Source of the DNA: Parascedosporium putredinis
Taxonomy: Eukaryota; Ascomycota; Sordariomycetes; Microascales; Microascaceae
Length of the DNA stretch: 64,000 bases
Reading direction: 5' to 3'
Assembly (NCBI GenBank): GCA_949357655.1
Contig: CASHTG010000016.1
Span: 1,736,001-1,800,000 of the forward strand
The translations under genes were made by a program, and so were the position numbers. This document shows positions 13,309 through 24,750 of the stretch, piece by piece. Below the pieces are notes generated by a model. It was not told the origin of the DNA. It saw only the letters and a list, made by a program, of their open reading frames with translations, and ran no database searches. Numbering within the stretch: the stretch's first letter is position 1; each line of letters opens with the position of its first letter.

Positions 13309-14177
13309 ATGGGCCCCACCGAGCCCCCACTAACAACAAGACCCTGGCGATCCTCCACGCAGCCCGCGCCGGGGTTACGACGTGCCCGCCATCGCCGCCT
13401 ACAACTTCGAGGGCGTCGTCGCCATCATCCGCGCCGCCGAGAACCTGCGCTCCCCGGCCATCATCATCCTGTTTCCCTGGAGCCTGCAGTACGCGGGCGC
13501 CACCTTTGTGCGCGCCGCCGCCGACGCCTGCCGGACGGCCGAGGTGCCCGTCTCCCTGCACCTCGACCACTGCCAGGACCCAAAGCTGGTGCGCGCCGCC
13601 GCCGACATCGAGGCGGGGTTCGACAGCATCATGTGCGACACCAGCCATAGCGAGCGCGCCGAGAGCTTGGCTCTCACTCGTGAGCTCGCCGCCTACTGCC
13701 GCGCGCGCGGATCGCCGTCGAGGCGGAGCCGGGGAGGATCGAGGGCGGCGAGGACGGCGTGGCGGAGACGGCGGATTTAGGCGGGGTACTGACGACGCCG
13801 GAGCAGGCGCTGGAGTTTGTCGACGCTGGCATCGATCTTCTTGCGCCTGCGTTTGGCAACGTTCACGGCGAGTACGGTCCGAGGGGATTCGCCTCGAGTA
13901 CGATCGCTTGCACGCTGTTAATGAAGCTGTGGGGAGGAGGGTTCATCTCGTGCTTCATGGTTCGGACCCGTTTGATGAGGACACCTTTCAGCGCTGCATC
14001 GAGGCGGGAATTACCAAAGTCAACCTTAACAAGGGGATGAATTCACATTATCTGAGGGTGCACAAGGAGATGCAGGGACAGCCACTGACGGCCATTATCG
14101 AAAAGGCAACTGACGCGATGCAGGGAGCAGTCGAGACATATATGAAGTGGCTAAGAAGTGCCGGGAAGGCAGTCTGA
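13309..14177 (+). CDS. Class II ketose-bisphosphate-type aldolase (GatY/KbaY-like), four frame breaks
   Basis: This appears to be an intronless gene of about 290 residues once four missing bases are allowed: CCCCC at 13324-13328, GGGG at 13371-13374, GG at 13709-13710 and GGGG at 13883-13886. Adding four bases makes 873 nt, an exact multiple of three. The family is zinc-dependent and cleaves ketose bisphosphates to dihydroxyacetone phosphate plus an aldehyde. Visible motifs are the metal/catalytic SLHLDHCQD segment, the NVHGEYGPRG segment with a ligand histidine, the phosphate-binding LHGSDP and GITKVNLNKG. The start at 13309 requires the first frame repair; the preceding bases offer no better ATG in the corrected frame. 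The substrate cannot be told from sequence (fructose-, tagatose- or other ketose bisphosphate). The only gene nearby in the same orientation is the transhydrogenase upstream. Confidence 0.83.
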
Positions 14178-17100
14178 TCGTTGCTGGGACGTATGTGGAG
14201 GGGGAAGGGGTTTGGAGCAGGTACCCTGGACAATGCACATCGAATCGAAAACCCGGGGAATATTTGCTCCACTCCGGCAGCGTTTGGTGTTGCATATGTG
14301 TGTGTCCAACTGTGGCCTTGGCCCATCTGGCAGGAAAGGAGTAGATCCATCTCCCCGCCAAAGGAATGGATCCCTGGATCCTTCCTCAATGTCTCTCTCT
14401 GTTACATGAATGCGGGCTTCTTTAATCGTTGGCTAGTTTGGCTCCCTCTCGGCCATACAGGTTCTCAGTCGTTTCGTAGGATGAGGAAGGAAGAGATACA
14501 GCATTTATTCATTCAGAGCCCAGAGACTTAGGGTGCACACAAGAGTGCATGGGTGTATTCCCTGAGTTCATCTTTTGGAGGATTTTATGCCCTCACGAAA
14601 GGGAAGGTCGAGACCGAAAGCATAGAGATATCGAGGTCTTGGGTTCGCTACGGAGTCAAAGTCACGGTAAACGTTTCTGCATGATTTTATGCTCCAGCAT
14701 CTTGGATATGAAGTCTGTGACATCCGCGTCCGGCCGATCGGATCGGTCCGGAGATGCCAGGACATGACTCAGCCGAATCTTGCAAGCAAGTGCAAGTTCA
14801 CGCCCTGTGGAACTGTCACGGCTGCTATTCCCCGCCCGGTATTACCGGGAGGCTGTTTGTGTCGAGATGGTTTAAACACAGCTGAAAACTCTGGGGTAAG
14901 CGGTTGAATCCCTGCCACCGAAGCTGCTTTGTTGCCTCGTCGAAATTGCATGTCAAAGAATTGCGCGGATGGGCTAGTGGCGTCTTTCCCACGCCTCCGG
15001 TTCTCGATCATGGCGGTATGAGATGCTCTCTTGAATACTTGGGACGACCCGGTGGCAATAATCATTTATTTCCTGGATCAATATGATAAAGTGAGGCGGG
15101 ATTCTTGATATCAAATGTCTTATCTAAGACTTCCTCTTCAGTGTCTTCAATGAGAGCTCAGCAGCAACAGCCCTATAGCCCGGTCTCCGAACCATGTCGG
15201 TTGCCGCCACCCTTCCTACACCGCATACAAGTAACTGGTGTGTGTGGTGTCATTCGTCTGGTGACTCGGCGGCCGCCGGGAGGTACCAAAGAACGATTTG
15301 GTTCTGAGAGGAATTGGAGGTTGGAAGGGTAACAAGTTAATGAATCCTTCGGTTTGGCGAGGTTGCACTGGTTCTAGGCTGTCAGACCGTGAGCCACACC
15401 AGCGATGAGCAAGTTAACACCGTGAACGGAAGGATTTCAAATGCCGGCTGGAGAGGCCAGATCTGAAGTATTTGGTCTGCCAATCTGCATGACGTGATGC
15501 GGGTTGGACTGCCTGAGAGGTGCTTCAAAAGGAGGGAAAATGGGATGGGGAAATAGCCTCTAGCTGCCTGCCAGGTGGACGTCGGAGTCGGAGAAAAACA
15601 GGTGATGGAATGAGCGATGGCGGATGAGTGTGGGGCAAAAAGCCAACGTTCCAGCGGTCCAATTTGCCATGAGGTCACCCACACTCCACTGTTCCTAACC
15701 CCAACACGCGGGCGGGATACTCCATGTACAACATAGCTCCTCAAATGAAGCCCGCGGGGGCTCAATTCTAGACCAAGTACTCCAATGACGAAATGCCTGA
15801 TATGATTGATTAATATTCAGAGACTTCTTTTCACCCGCGAGTATTGGGAAAGTGTTTTCCGGCGTGGCCGAACCTTTGCTGCAGCGCTAAGGGCTTCGAG
15901 GCTTCTCTTGCTTCAAGGGGTACCAGGGTGGGAAACAAAGAGACTCGAGACTGTCTTGGACGGTGCCCGCCCTGGACTACTATGCCTCGAGGCATTAGGG
16001 CTGGAATGTGGTAGCTGGAGACACCAGAGGAAACATCTATCCTATCCAACCTTTCGATGAAGAGCAGCGTGGAACTGACGACCTTTTGCCCATCACGGAC
16101 ATTAGCACCCTTGGTACCCTCAAGCCAAGCGTCCGGAGTTAAGGGTCCGTTAGGACTGTTGTAGATTCTGATCCCTACGCTAACAAAACAGAGAACGCGG
16201 TAACAATGCTAAAGGTAGGGGTTCCCAAGTTAATTGGAAACAAGGCTTCTCCTCCTGGTATCTACCAGGACGAGGCCTGGAGCATTTCTGTCCGTTCGTC
16301 GGTCTTTGGCTGGGGACGATGGTGGAAAATGGTCGTCGCAAGCGTCCTGCCTTTCTAGGTTTGCAGGGGTTCCTTGGTCTGCCTTCCCTTCGATCGAATA
16401 TTCACTTTGCAAAGCGGTAATATCAAGGGCAGCTGGGAAGGAGCGCACACTCCTCCGCCTTGTACCTTGAGGTTCTCATGCACACCTTCGTGGCAACCAA
16501 CTTTTGATGGAATAACGCCGACTTCGCGTTGGGAAGCTTATCTCCGTCAAGAGGTGGGCCATTGCTGCTTTCTCATTCGTTGTCTCAATGCGGATCTTTG
16601 TCCTCTTTTTTTTTTGAGCAGGTAGGTACCATGGATGTCGGGTCGTGAACCTCTGTACCCACTACCTTTTGAGGCACATCCTTCCAGCTAAATATCTAGT
16701 GCGGACCGGATCAAAAAGGTAGACGATACACAAAGGTCAAGAGGCTGGGTTCCTTGCCCCGCCCTGTCCGGACCCTTTTCCCGACCGTCCCTCCCACTCC
16801 CATGTCTGTGACCCATGCGACAAGAGCCAATTTGTGCTACATGGACAGGACTCCACGAGTACGAAGAAAACCGGCACGAGTGCTGCTGACAAATTGACAT
16901 CGAGGCGAGAAAGCCTGCGCCCTTGTTCTTCCCCTCTCTATCGGATTCCTTGCCCGTCCTCTGCCCACACCCCCAACTCAGACGTGATCAGATTGTTGCG
17001 CCTATCGACGGTTTCCCTTCTTCCCTTCTTGAACACGGGGAGATCGACTTTTGTTATTTCGCCGGGTGACTCAGGCAGCAGTTTTTTGCGTTTTGTTGCG

Positions 17101-17719
17101 TTGTCGTCAAAGCCCTGAAGTACATCTTTCCCAATTCAAACCCCACCTTGTACCTGTCCAACGTTCCCTCTGCCCCCAAGAACAAGTCTCCCCTCGGCTC
17201 TCACGTTTGTACGGACTACAGGACGTCAACCAAGAGGGCCCTGTCAACCTGTGTTGAAATTCTGAACTTGTTCCTGTCAACCCCAAGAGACTGATATCCA
17301 CTCTGCGGTATCGACATACCGTATCTCTAGCTTTCCACTTTGTGCATTGCATTTTGCCTTCCACTCCCCAATGCGGTTTGCGCCTCGCCTTGCATAATCC
17401 GTAGCCCCGTCACTAGTTCGCCCCTCCCCCTTCGCCCCCCTCTCAAACAGTCATCCCTCCCCCCGTCCACATTCTCTTTCTTAGACCTGCTAAAGGCACT
17501 TTTCCTTGCAATCGGCCCTTGAAGAAAGACACAGCAAGCCCTTTGTCTGTAGTTGCGCCCTTGCCTGCCTCAGTCCTCACTTTCAGTCTCTCGAAGCTTA
17601 GTTTGCGGCCTATCGGCCAGCCAACCTCGACTCGATTTGTCCTTTCTCTTGCTCCAAGGCCTCGCAACACAACTCTCTACCCGTGACGATCCTACTGCGT
17701 CTCTGACGAGTACTCGAAG
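14178..17719. other. Noncoding interval and AP-1 upstream region
   Basis: About 3.5 kb without a recognisable gene. The last 800 bases or so before 17720 are strongly pyrimidine-rich and contain several short upstream open frames, as expected of a long promoter plus 5' leader of a regulatory gene. No repeat or RNA gene was recognised. Confidence 0.55.
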
Positions 17720-19619
17720 ATGGCATCAACGGAGTCTCAGTCTCAGCGACCTTCGGTCCCTTACTACCTCTCACCGCAACAGCAGCAACTCCTGTTGGCG
17801 GCGCTTGGGGCCGAACAGCAGCGCGATGGGTCTATCCCCCTCACTTCTGCTGCCCTCTCGTCTCTCCAAAATGGCTCGATGGCCGCTACCGATCACAGTG
17901 CCGACCTCAGCGGTTTCCAGGATAGCTCGTTCATTGACGGCTACGACGTCAGTTTCAATCCCGATTCGAGCTTCGACTTTGACATCTCGCACGCCTCCAT
18001 CCCGCACTTCACCGACGGCGATCTTGCCGAGACTGTAAAGTCGGAGAACTCGGGAGATAACGATTCTCCCGACAAGCGACCACTCGAAGATGATGAAGAT
18101 TCACCTGATGCCAAGGGAAACGATGCGAAGAGGAGAGACGGCAGTGAAAAGGTCCCAAAGAAACCTGGACGCAAGCCTTTGACCTCGGAGCCAACTTCGG
18201 TGAGTTTACAACAAGATTTCAGCCGGTTCGCACACAGGATTTGTGTGTGTGCCAGAGTCGACATGAAAAGAGTAATTCTAACAGATTGTCTTTGCTTTTG
18301 TAGAAACGCAAGGCCCAAAATCGCGCTGCGCAACGAGCGTTCCGTGAACGCAAGGAGAAACATCTCAAGGATCTGGAGACCAAGGTCGAGGAGTTGGAGA
18401 AGAAGTCGGAAACCGCCACTAGTGAGAACGCGGTCTTGCGCAAGCAACTCCGCAGCGTCTTGGTCGAGCTCGACGAATACAAGCGCAAGGTGCAGGTTAT
18501 AGGCAATACGCGGTCCACTACTCGCGACCGCGTACCCCGCGCCAGCTTCGGCCAGCCCGCCGTGAATAACTTGAATGACGTACACTTTCAGTTCGAGTTT
18601 CCCAGGTTTGGTTTCCTGCCAGGACCTCCAGCCAACTCCAAGCCCGTCAACGGCCAGCACAGCTCCTCGGCTTCGCCACAAACCCAGTCCAACTATGCTA
18701 GCCCAACGGATGCGTCTAGTAACAAGCAACACAATTCACCCGCTACGGCCTCCGTGACGACACCGAACCTAGGAGGAAACACGCTCCTTAACTCGCCAAG
18801 TTCACAAGCTGATCACTCAAGCGTGTTGAACGGGGGCAGGAACAGTCTTGATTCTGGCCGCCACAGTCTTGGTACTGGTGCCACAAGCTCGCCGTCCGGA
18901 TCCTACAACTCTGTCGGCGGCCCTAGCTCATCATGCGGTACCTCTCCCGAGCCTTTCAACCAGTCACCCATGGGTTTCAAGCCCCTCGATACCATGACGA
19001 CGATTGGTGAAGAGCATCCCGCTTTACAGACCTCTAACGGAGAAGCGCCAACAGGGTTCGGGCAGTTCCCAGGTGATGTCGGTTTCGATTGGCTCGCTCA
19101 GCAAAACGGCGGCCAATTCGACCCCCAACTCTTTGGTGACTACCGCGAGCCGCAAAACAATATCCTCTCGGGGAACAACTTCGACGACAGCTTCTTCAAT
19201 GAGGCTATCGACGCAGACTTCTTTACTCCTTTCAATGTCCCTGCCAGTTCCACACCTGTAGTTTCTCCTCCTCAGAACGGCATCGCTTCAGATTTGGCCA
19301 TGCAGTCCGACGCGGCATCCTCCAACAATGCCCTCCCGGGCGAGAAGAAGGTCGACTGCATGCAAGTCTGGTAAGTTACCTATCTTTTTCGTAAACGGGA
19401 AGTTCATATGACTAACGGTATATGCAGGGAGCAAATACAAAGTTGCGACAAGGTCAGGGCCGGCGATTTCGACCTAGATGGCCTCTGTTCAGAGTTGCAA
19501 AGAAGGCAAAGTGCTCGGGTGATGGACCCAAGGTTAAAGAGCAGGATTTTGAAGCCGTCCTTGGCAAGTATCTGGGACCCGACTTCCTCGAAAGATGTGG
19601 CAAGGGATCGTCCACGTAG
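17720..19619 (+). CDS. AP-1-like bZIP transcription factor (Yap1/NapA type), one frame break in the redox domain
   Basis: Exons are 17720-18199, 18304-19370 and 19428-19619; intron 2 carries ACTAAC. The 579-residue product has an N-terminal polar region, the basic region KRKAQNRAAQRAFRERK at about 161-177 followed by a leucine zipper, and an n-CRD-like segment around Cys371 (SCGTSPEPF, then SPMGFKP). The C-terminal cysteine-rich domain (about 510-579) carries Cys in DCMQVW, QSC, GLC, AKC and ERC. In this family those cysteines sense peroxides and hide a nuclear export signal, so the protein accumulates in the nucleus under oxidative stress and drives antioxidant genes. A one-base loss in AAA at 19499-19501 breaks the frame between the third and fourth c-CRD cysteines. 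Restoring it recovers the canonical c-CRD and a stop at 19617-19619. Confidence 0.93.
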
Positions 19620-21613
19620 GAGATGCTGGCGAAGCAAACGTAATTTGCCTTTTGTCACTGCGATGGCGATTCTCAGTTCCTACCTGGGATACCAGGACGG
19701 GCGGGATCTCTTCGTGGTGTACCGAACCCTGCATTTTTCCTTCTTCTTTGATATCCCTCACGTTACGCTTACAAGAACAAGTTCCGCTCACTTCACCCTG
19801 TACAATGGAAAACTGGAAGGTCTAAAAGTCCCAATGGGGAAATTACACAGGTTCTCGCAGGCGGCGGTTTGATCGGAGGTAACGGTTGTTATGGCGTTTT
19901 TTTCTTGTCTTTTCTCTCTTTTTCTTTCTCTCTCTCTCTAATTTGTTGTTTGTTCTCTTTGATATGAACGAACCAGATGAAGCACGATATTCAAGGCTTT
20001 GTGGCCTTGGCTGTGCGAAGGATTCTGGGGCGGACCAAGGCTACGCCAACTACAAATGTACAATCCAGTAAATAGCAGGTAAATCTCTTTTTGCGATGAA
20101 TCTCATATTACTCTACATTGTTGTTTGAGGAAGTATATGTCGTATACGGTCATGGGTCGTAGCCCCATAATGGAATTGCAGCGGGACAAAGCCCGTCCGG
20201 TGCTATCTTGCTGTGATCAATGTTGTAGAATTGTAGCATGCATGCACCTTATCATGAGACGCGGATTCGCCTACAGATAACCTTGCTTTGTTTCCTCTTA
20301 AAAATTTTGCGTCCTATTGGGACTCCTCTACCAAATCGCTCCTGGGAAGGGGTCTGGCGGTGCGCGTGAGGGGTTCCGGGCGTATATCAGAGATTGGATT
20401 CTTCATCGTTTCTACATCTGGGCATGATTCTGGTCCAGGAAGACTCAGGTGCTGCCAAGATCACTGGGGACGAATGTTCTGGTTCGCTTTTGAAAGTGCC
20501 AGTGAGGGAAAACTAAGGGAAAGAAGTAACCCAAGGCCCCTTCCCCTTATTCCCGTCAAGTCATATAACTCGGAGGGCAACTTGATAGATCATTTGAGAC
20601 TATCCCGGGCCCGTAAGAGGTCATATCTCGCTATTTTGATGGTGTTAGTTATGCTCTGTTCGAAACGGTGAGACATACCCACCCGGCCCTTTCTTGACAA
20701 CGGGAGACCGCATCTACTATTCTCACTAGTTCTTTGACAGGCTTTGAAAGGAATTCAAGTGCATTTCAACCTCACTTGGGCTCAGCGGAAGGCCTATAGA
20801 GATAGCCTCCCACTAGGTTTGGGGTTGCAAAGACATGGCCGATTTTTGACTAACTTGTCGACCGAGCTACAACAAGCGGGAACGTATCTCTAACTATCGA
20901 TATTCTCTAAGAGTAGACCTTGACCTTTAGTTTGAGCAACTGTATGGCTAGGTGGGATTGCCTGTGGGCTATTAAATCCAGGAAAGGCGGATCTCAGAGC
21001 TGACCCTATGTCCTACAAGACTTGTAGACATTCACAACAAGAAAGCTGGGTCTACTACCTTCACTGGCAGAGAGATGCTGGCTGACAAAATACATTGATA
21101 ATTTGGCCGTCTTAGACATCTCGCTGTCGTATTCCAGAAACCGTACGCCCTCTGCAAAAAGCTTTCGACTTAGATGGCCAGTGAACAGCTCACTTGCTGT
21201 GGCATGACGTTGTGGTTGAGCAAATGGTGCTGAGAGGACTTGAAAGCGGAGAGGAACTCATCTGACTAAGCGACGTCAAGGTTCCGAGCACCCGCGTCAA
21301 GCCCCACTACTTGCCCAGCTGATCCCCCGCAATGGAGCACTGGTAATATCAATGGCCGGCGGGTTAACGTCTCTGATGGGAGAACAGTGCGCCATCTTGA
21401 GGATTGTGATGGCCTGACCGACTCCTGTTCGACCTTGAACAAACCTGCATGCTCGACAGACGTCCCCACGCGACACAATAAACACTCTACTACTGCAGGT
21501 CTCATATATACAATTTCAGACGAATCCCCTTGCCGAGCCAGCATTCAGCTCCCCTCGCTGGAGGTCGACGCCCTGCCGAAGCCAATTGCCTGAAACTACG
21601 AGAGGAGGTCAAG
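19620..21613. other. Noncoding interval between AP-1 and BSD-protein genes
   Basis: About 2 kb. The first part is T-rich and is probably the AP-1 3' UTR (for example the CT/T tract around 19900-19945). The rest shows only short open frames without domain content. The BSD gene promoter should lie at the right end. Confidence 0.5.
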
Positions 21614-23085
21614 ATGGATATTGCGTATGACCATATTCAAGAGAACTCGCTTCCTAGAGCGGGTGAAGAGAGCAAAGATGGCTCTAGAACGGATCAACCG
21701 CAGCAGCCGACGCTGAACGAAGATATACAGGAGGCATACAAGGCTTTCTCGTCGAGCGCCTGGGGATCCAAGATTGGCGGCTTCTTCGGTACTGTCGTGA
21801 AGCAGGTATGTACTCTTGTGCTCACAGAACTTTTTGCCGCTCTCGGGTCTCTTTCCAAGGGTACACCAAGACTTGAGAGGGCGGTGAAGCAGCCTGGGAG
21901 CTGGCTTCATTGGTACCCGTGGCCCAACCTAGCTAACACCTTCCCCTCGTTCAGGGAGGGCAAGTTTACACCCAGGCCCAACAGGAACTCACGGCCGCGG
22001 GCGGCGAGGCCACGCGTGGATTTTCTGACCTTCGAGAAGCCGTGATCAACCGTACGCGATCTCTTTCGTTGACGGCGGCGGGCCCCAACCAGCCGGGTCC
22101 CGCAGACGAAAACACGAGGGATGTGAACCAGGGGGACGCCGAAGACCGGGCGGCGACACCGACAAATAAAGCCCCCGAGGGCAACACCTACCTCGGAAGA
22201 TTCAAGTCGGAAGCCGCCAAGAGGCTGCATGACCTCAAAAGGCCGAGGATGCCGCCGATGAGGCGCTGCTCCGGTTTGGAAGCAACATGCGCGACTTCTT
22301 GAAGGGCGCCATCACGATTGCGCCCCCGACCGATGATTCGGGCGAAGGCAGCACGGTCATGTTTGAGAGCAAGGATGCCCAGGGCAAGCGGGTCATCCAC
22401 ACGTCCCGCTTCGACGCCCAGCTTCACGTCATCCACACCTCTCTGGACGGCTTTAGCAAGGATCCCGAGAGCGAGGAGTTTGGCCCGTGGGCGGCGGATT
22501 TTGACGCAGAGAAGAAGACGACAGACATCAGCAATGACCTTGCCAAGTATCCCGAGCTCCGCGCCACGATGGAAAGGCTTGTGCCCGACACTATTCCGTA
22601 TGCGGACTTTTGGAAGCGTTACTATTTATTGAGACATACGATCGAGACTGCCGAAGCCAGGAGGCGCGATCTCCTCAAGGGTACGATTTTCTTCTATCTT
22701 CACGCGATCTGTTTTTCATTCATTTTTTGAGAACCAAACCTTTCCAATGTCCCGATTATGCTAATATTCTATATTTTGTTTAGCTGCCTCTGCCGAGGAT
22801 GAGGTTGGCTGGGGCGATGATTCGGACGACGACGATGCCGACAGCACCTCCCCGGCCCAGGAGGCCAAGCGCTCCGGATCCGCTGGATCCTCCACGACCA
22901 TTCACCCACCAGTTCCCGCCGCAGTATCCTCTCTCAAGCCCCGCAAGTCCAACGACGAGAAGTCTCAGCCTGACAGCGAGGCAAGCTACGACGTTGTCGG
23001 TGCGCGATCGGGAGTCCCGAGCCAGGCGCCCAACAGCCCCAAAGACTCGAAAAAGGATGAGGAGAGCGATGATGATTGGGAATAA
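21614..23085 (+). CDS. BSD-domain protein, one frame break
   Basis: Exons are 21614-21805, 21955-22680 and 22784-23085, with branch sites GCTAAC and GCTAAT. A one-base loss in AAAA at 22237-22240 breaks exon 2. With it restored the coding length is 1221 nt (406 aa). The N-terminal part has alternating small and charged residues (SSSAWGSKIGGFFGTVVKQ). The BSD-like segment falls around 245-300, with the family's Phe-Trp pair in DFWKRYYLLRH. The C-terminal 100 residues are acidic and Ser-rich and end in DDDWE, as in BSDC1-like proteins. BSD domains also occur in TFIIH p62 and synapse-associated proteins, and the role of the fungal BSDC1-like group is not established. The start was taken as the Met after GAGGTCAAG because it opens directly into the conserved-looking segment. 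Confidence 0.82.
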
Positions 23086-23435
23086 CGGCAGTCATTCGCT
23101 TTTTCTAGGACGTTCCGGGCGATGGATCTCTTTGTTGGTTTATTCATAATATTCGTTTTTTGTTTTATGGCGCTGGTCGGGGTCACGGGGGCCTTGCTTC
23201 TTCGAAATCCTTCTCTCATCTTTTGCTCTTTGACGTTTTGATCGGTTGACCGATCATGGTAGGCGCCTTCGTGCCTAATTCTCTAGCACAAACACACCAG
23301 GGTTGGCTCTTGCCCCTCTTACCAAGCTTTTGAAAGTGACGCAATATTTCACTCTGGGAGAGTTGATCCTAGGCACCTGCCGTATGCTTGCCAACTTCCG
23401 GGATGCCAGTTTACTCCCGTAAAGAGCTGCGACAG
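23086..23435. other. Convergent 3' spacer between BSD-protein and TSR2 genes
   Basis: This 350 bp between two convergent genes must hold both 3' ends. Nothing else was seen. Confidence 0.5.
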
Positions 23436-24177
23436 CTACCTCTTTCTCGTAACCTTGGTGAAGCCCTCATCATCCACCTCCGGTTCGGGCTTCTCTTTCT
23501 TGGCCTTCACTAGAGCTGGCGCGTCTCCCATTTCCTCATCATCATCGTCGTCGCCATCGTCGTCGTCATCATCATCCCAGTCAGTGTCCTGATCCGCGTC
23601 ATCGGCCTTTTTGAATAGGCCATCAATTTTCTTCCCTTCCCCATCCTGCCACCTCTGTCGCAAGACGTCGACGTTGTCGAATTTGCCCATGGCGCAGTCC
23701 CTCCGGATCAGTACGATCTGCTGGGCGACCTTCCATAACGAGGGGTCATTGTCCTCGACGACAACCTCAAACTCGTCGGCCATGATTTGTTGAAGAAAGT
23801 CTTGGATGTAGAGGTTGTCGATGTCCTCGGCCTTGGCGGAGGCAAAAGAAGGGAAGAGGTCGGCGACGGCGCCAGCAAGCCAGTCGCGCTTGTCGGCGGA
23901 GTCGGGCCCGCCGAGGCCCTCACGTACGGCGAGCGTTAGATCGGGCCAGAGGTTGAGAGCATAAGCGACGCCCTGTTCGAAGTTGGTCTGGCGGGTTTCT
24001 GTGGGCGAGACGCGGCGTGTTAGTTCTTTAACCCCCCCGGTTCCCGATGCGCGAGACGCTGTCCCACTTTCTGGGAACGATGAAACCAAAGGATTGTAAA
24101 ACTAGAGAAACAAGGTAGAAAACCAAGGGTTCATGACTTACCCGCCGGGGAAGGCTGGAGCTGTCGTTCGAAGCCAT
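23436..24177 (-). CDS. TSR2: Pre-rRNA-processing protein TSR2, one frame break at the splice junction
   Basis: Tsr2 is the escort chaperone of ribosomal protein eS26 and is needed for 20S pre-rRNA processing. Exon 1 is 24177-24142 (start MASNDSSS) and exon 2 is 23998-23436. The join lacks one base to keep frame; restoring one G in the GGG just before the GTAAGT donor gives 199 residues. The core NFEQGVAYALNLWPDLTLAV, the GGPDSADKRDW segment and the IDNLYIQDFLQQIMADEFE segment match the WGG-domain family. An Asp-rich acidic stretch and the conserved tail VDDEGFTKVTRKR follow. The Trp of the WGG motif reads as Leu here (GLGGPDS). A Met at 24089 is in frame with exon 2 but would translate the intron, so 24177 is preferred. 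The gene is divergent from the hydrolase gene 573 bp away. Confidence 0.92.
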
Positions 24178-24750
24178 GATCGCGAGGTTATCACAGTCAA
24201 CGGCGAAGGGCGCATGCGCATGCAGAAATAGATGGCAGATAGATCTATCTCCCCACTAGGTTCTTTTTTTTTTTTTCGTCGTGGTGGTCCAGAATCTCCA
24301 GTCGATGGAGGGGTCGTACAGTTGAAAGAATGATAAAACGCACTGTAAGCCATCCGTTTTTGGGTAAATCGAACAAAGGTACATTTCGGGTCGAGGACAA
24401 TTGATGACATCATCAGCATTTTAGTCTCTCGAGTCCAGCAGTTCAGGTACCGTGCATCCAGTTGTCGTTCAATTTCATTTGCTCTCTTTGTCCGGGAAAG
24501 TCCTCACAAATGGCAAAGCCTGTTTCTAGTCCGACTCGGGCTTACCTGAACCGCTAATTCTCTCTTTATCCAGAATGTAGACGCCATGGGGAAAACCTCC
24601 TGAATTCCTTCGCTTCCTGCCCTTTCAAAGACCTCCCTTGCCTTTTTTATTTTTATTTTTAATCCTCTCTCTCGAAATCGAAATGTTGGGTGAAGCCCTT
24701 TTGTTCGGCACAGCGATCGATTCTCCTGCAATCTCCCTCTCCACTACAGC
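24178..24750. promoter_or_regulatory. Shared upstream region of TSR2 and alpha/beta hydrolase
   Basis: This 573 bp separates the two divergent starts, so both promoters must lie here by position. It contains a T run at 24264-24276 and pyrimidine-rich stretches near 24640-24670. No specific factor site is claimed. Confidence 0.5.

Noticed and set aside
10924..14177. Bacterial gene transfer for the transhydrogenase/aldolase pair
   Set aside because: The transhydrogenase has three fungal-type introns and a mitochondrial presequence. High GC in codons alone is not evidence of transfer.
17941..18732. 263-codon minus-strand frame
   Set aside because: Antisense to the AP-1 gene; it spans that gene's intron and has no domain.
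24090..24177. Downstream Met at 24089 as the TSR2 start
   Set aside because: It would translate a sequence with a clear branch site and acceptor; the upstream short exon with a GTAAGT donor fits the family better.
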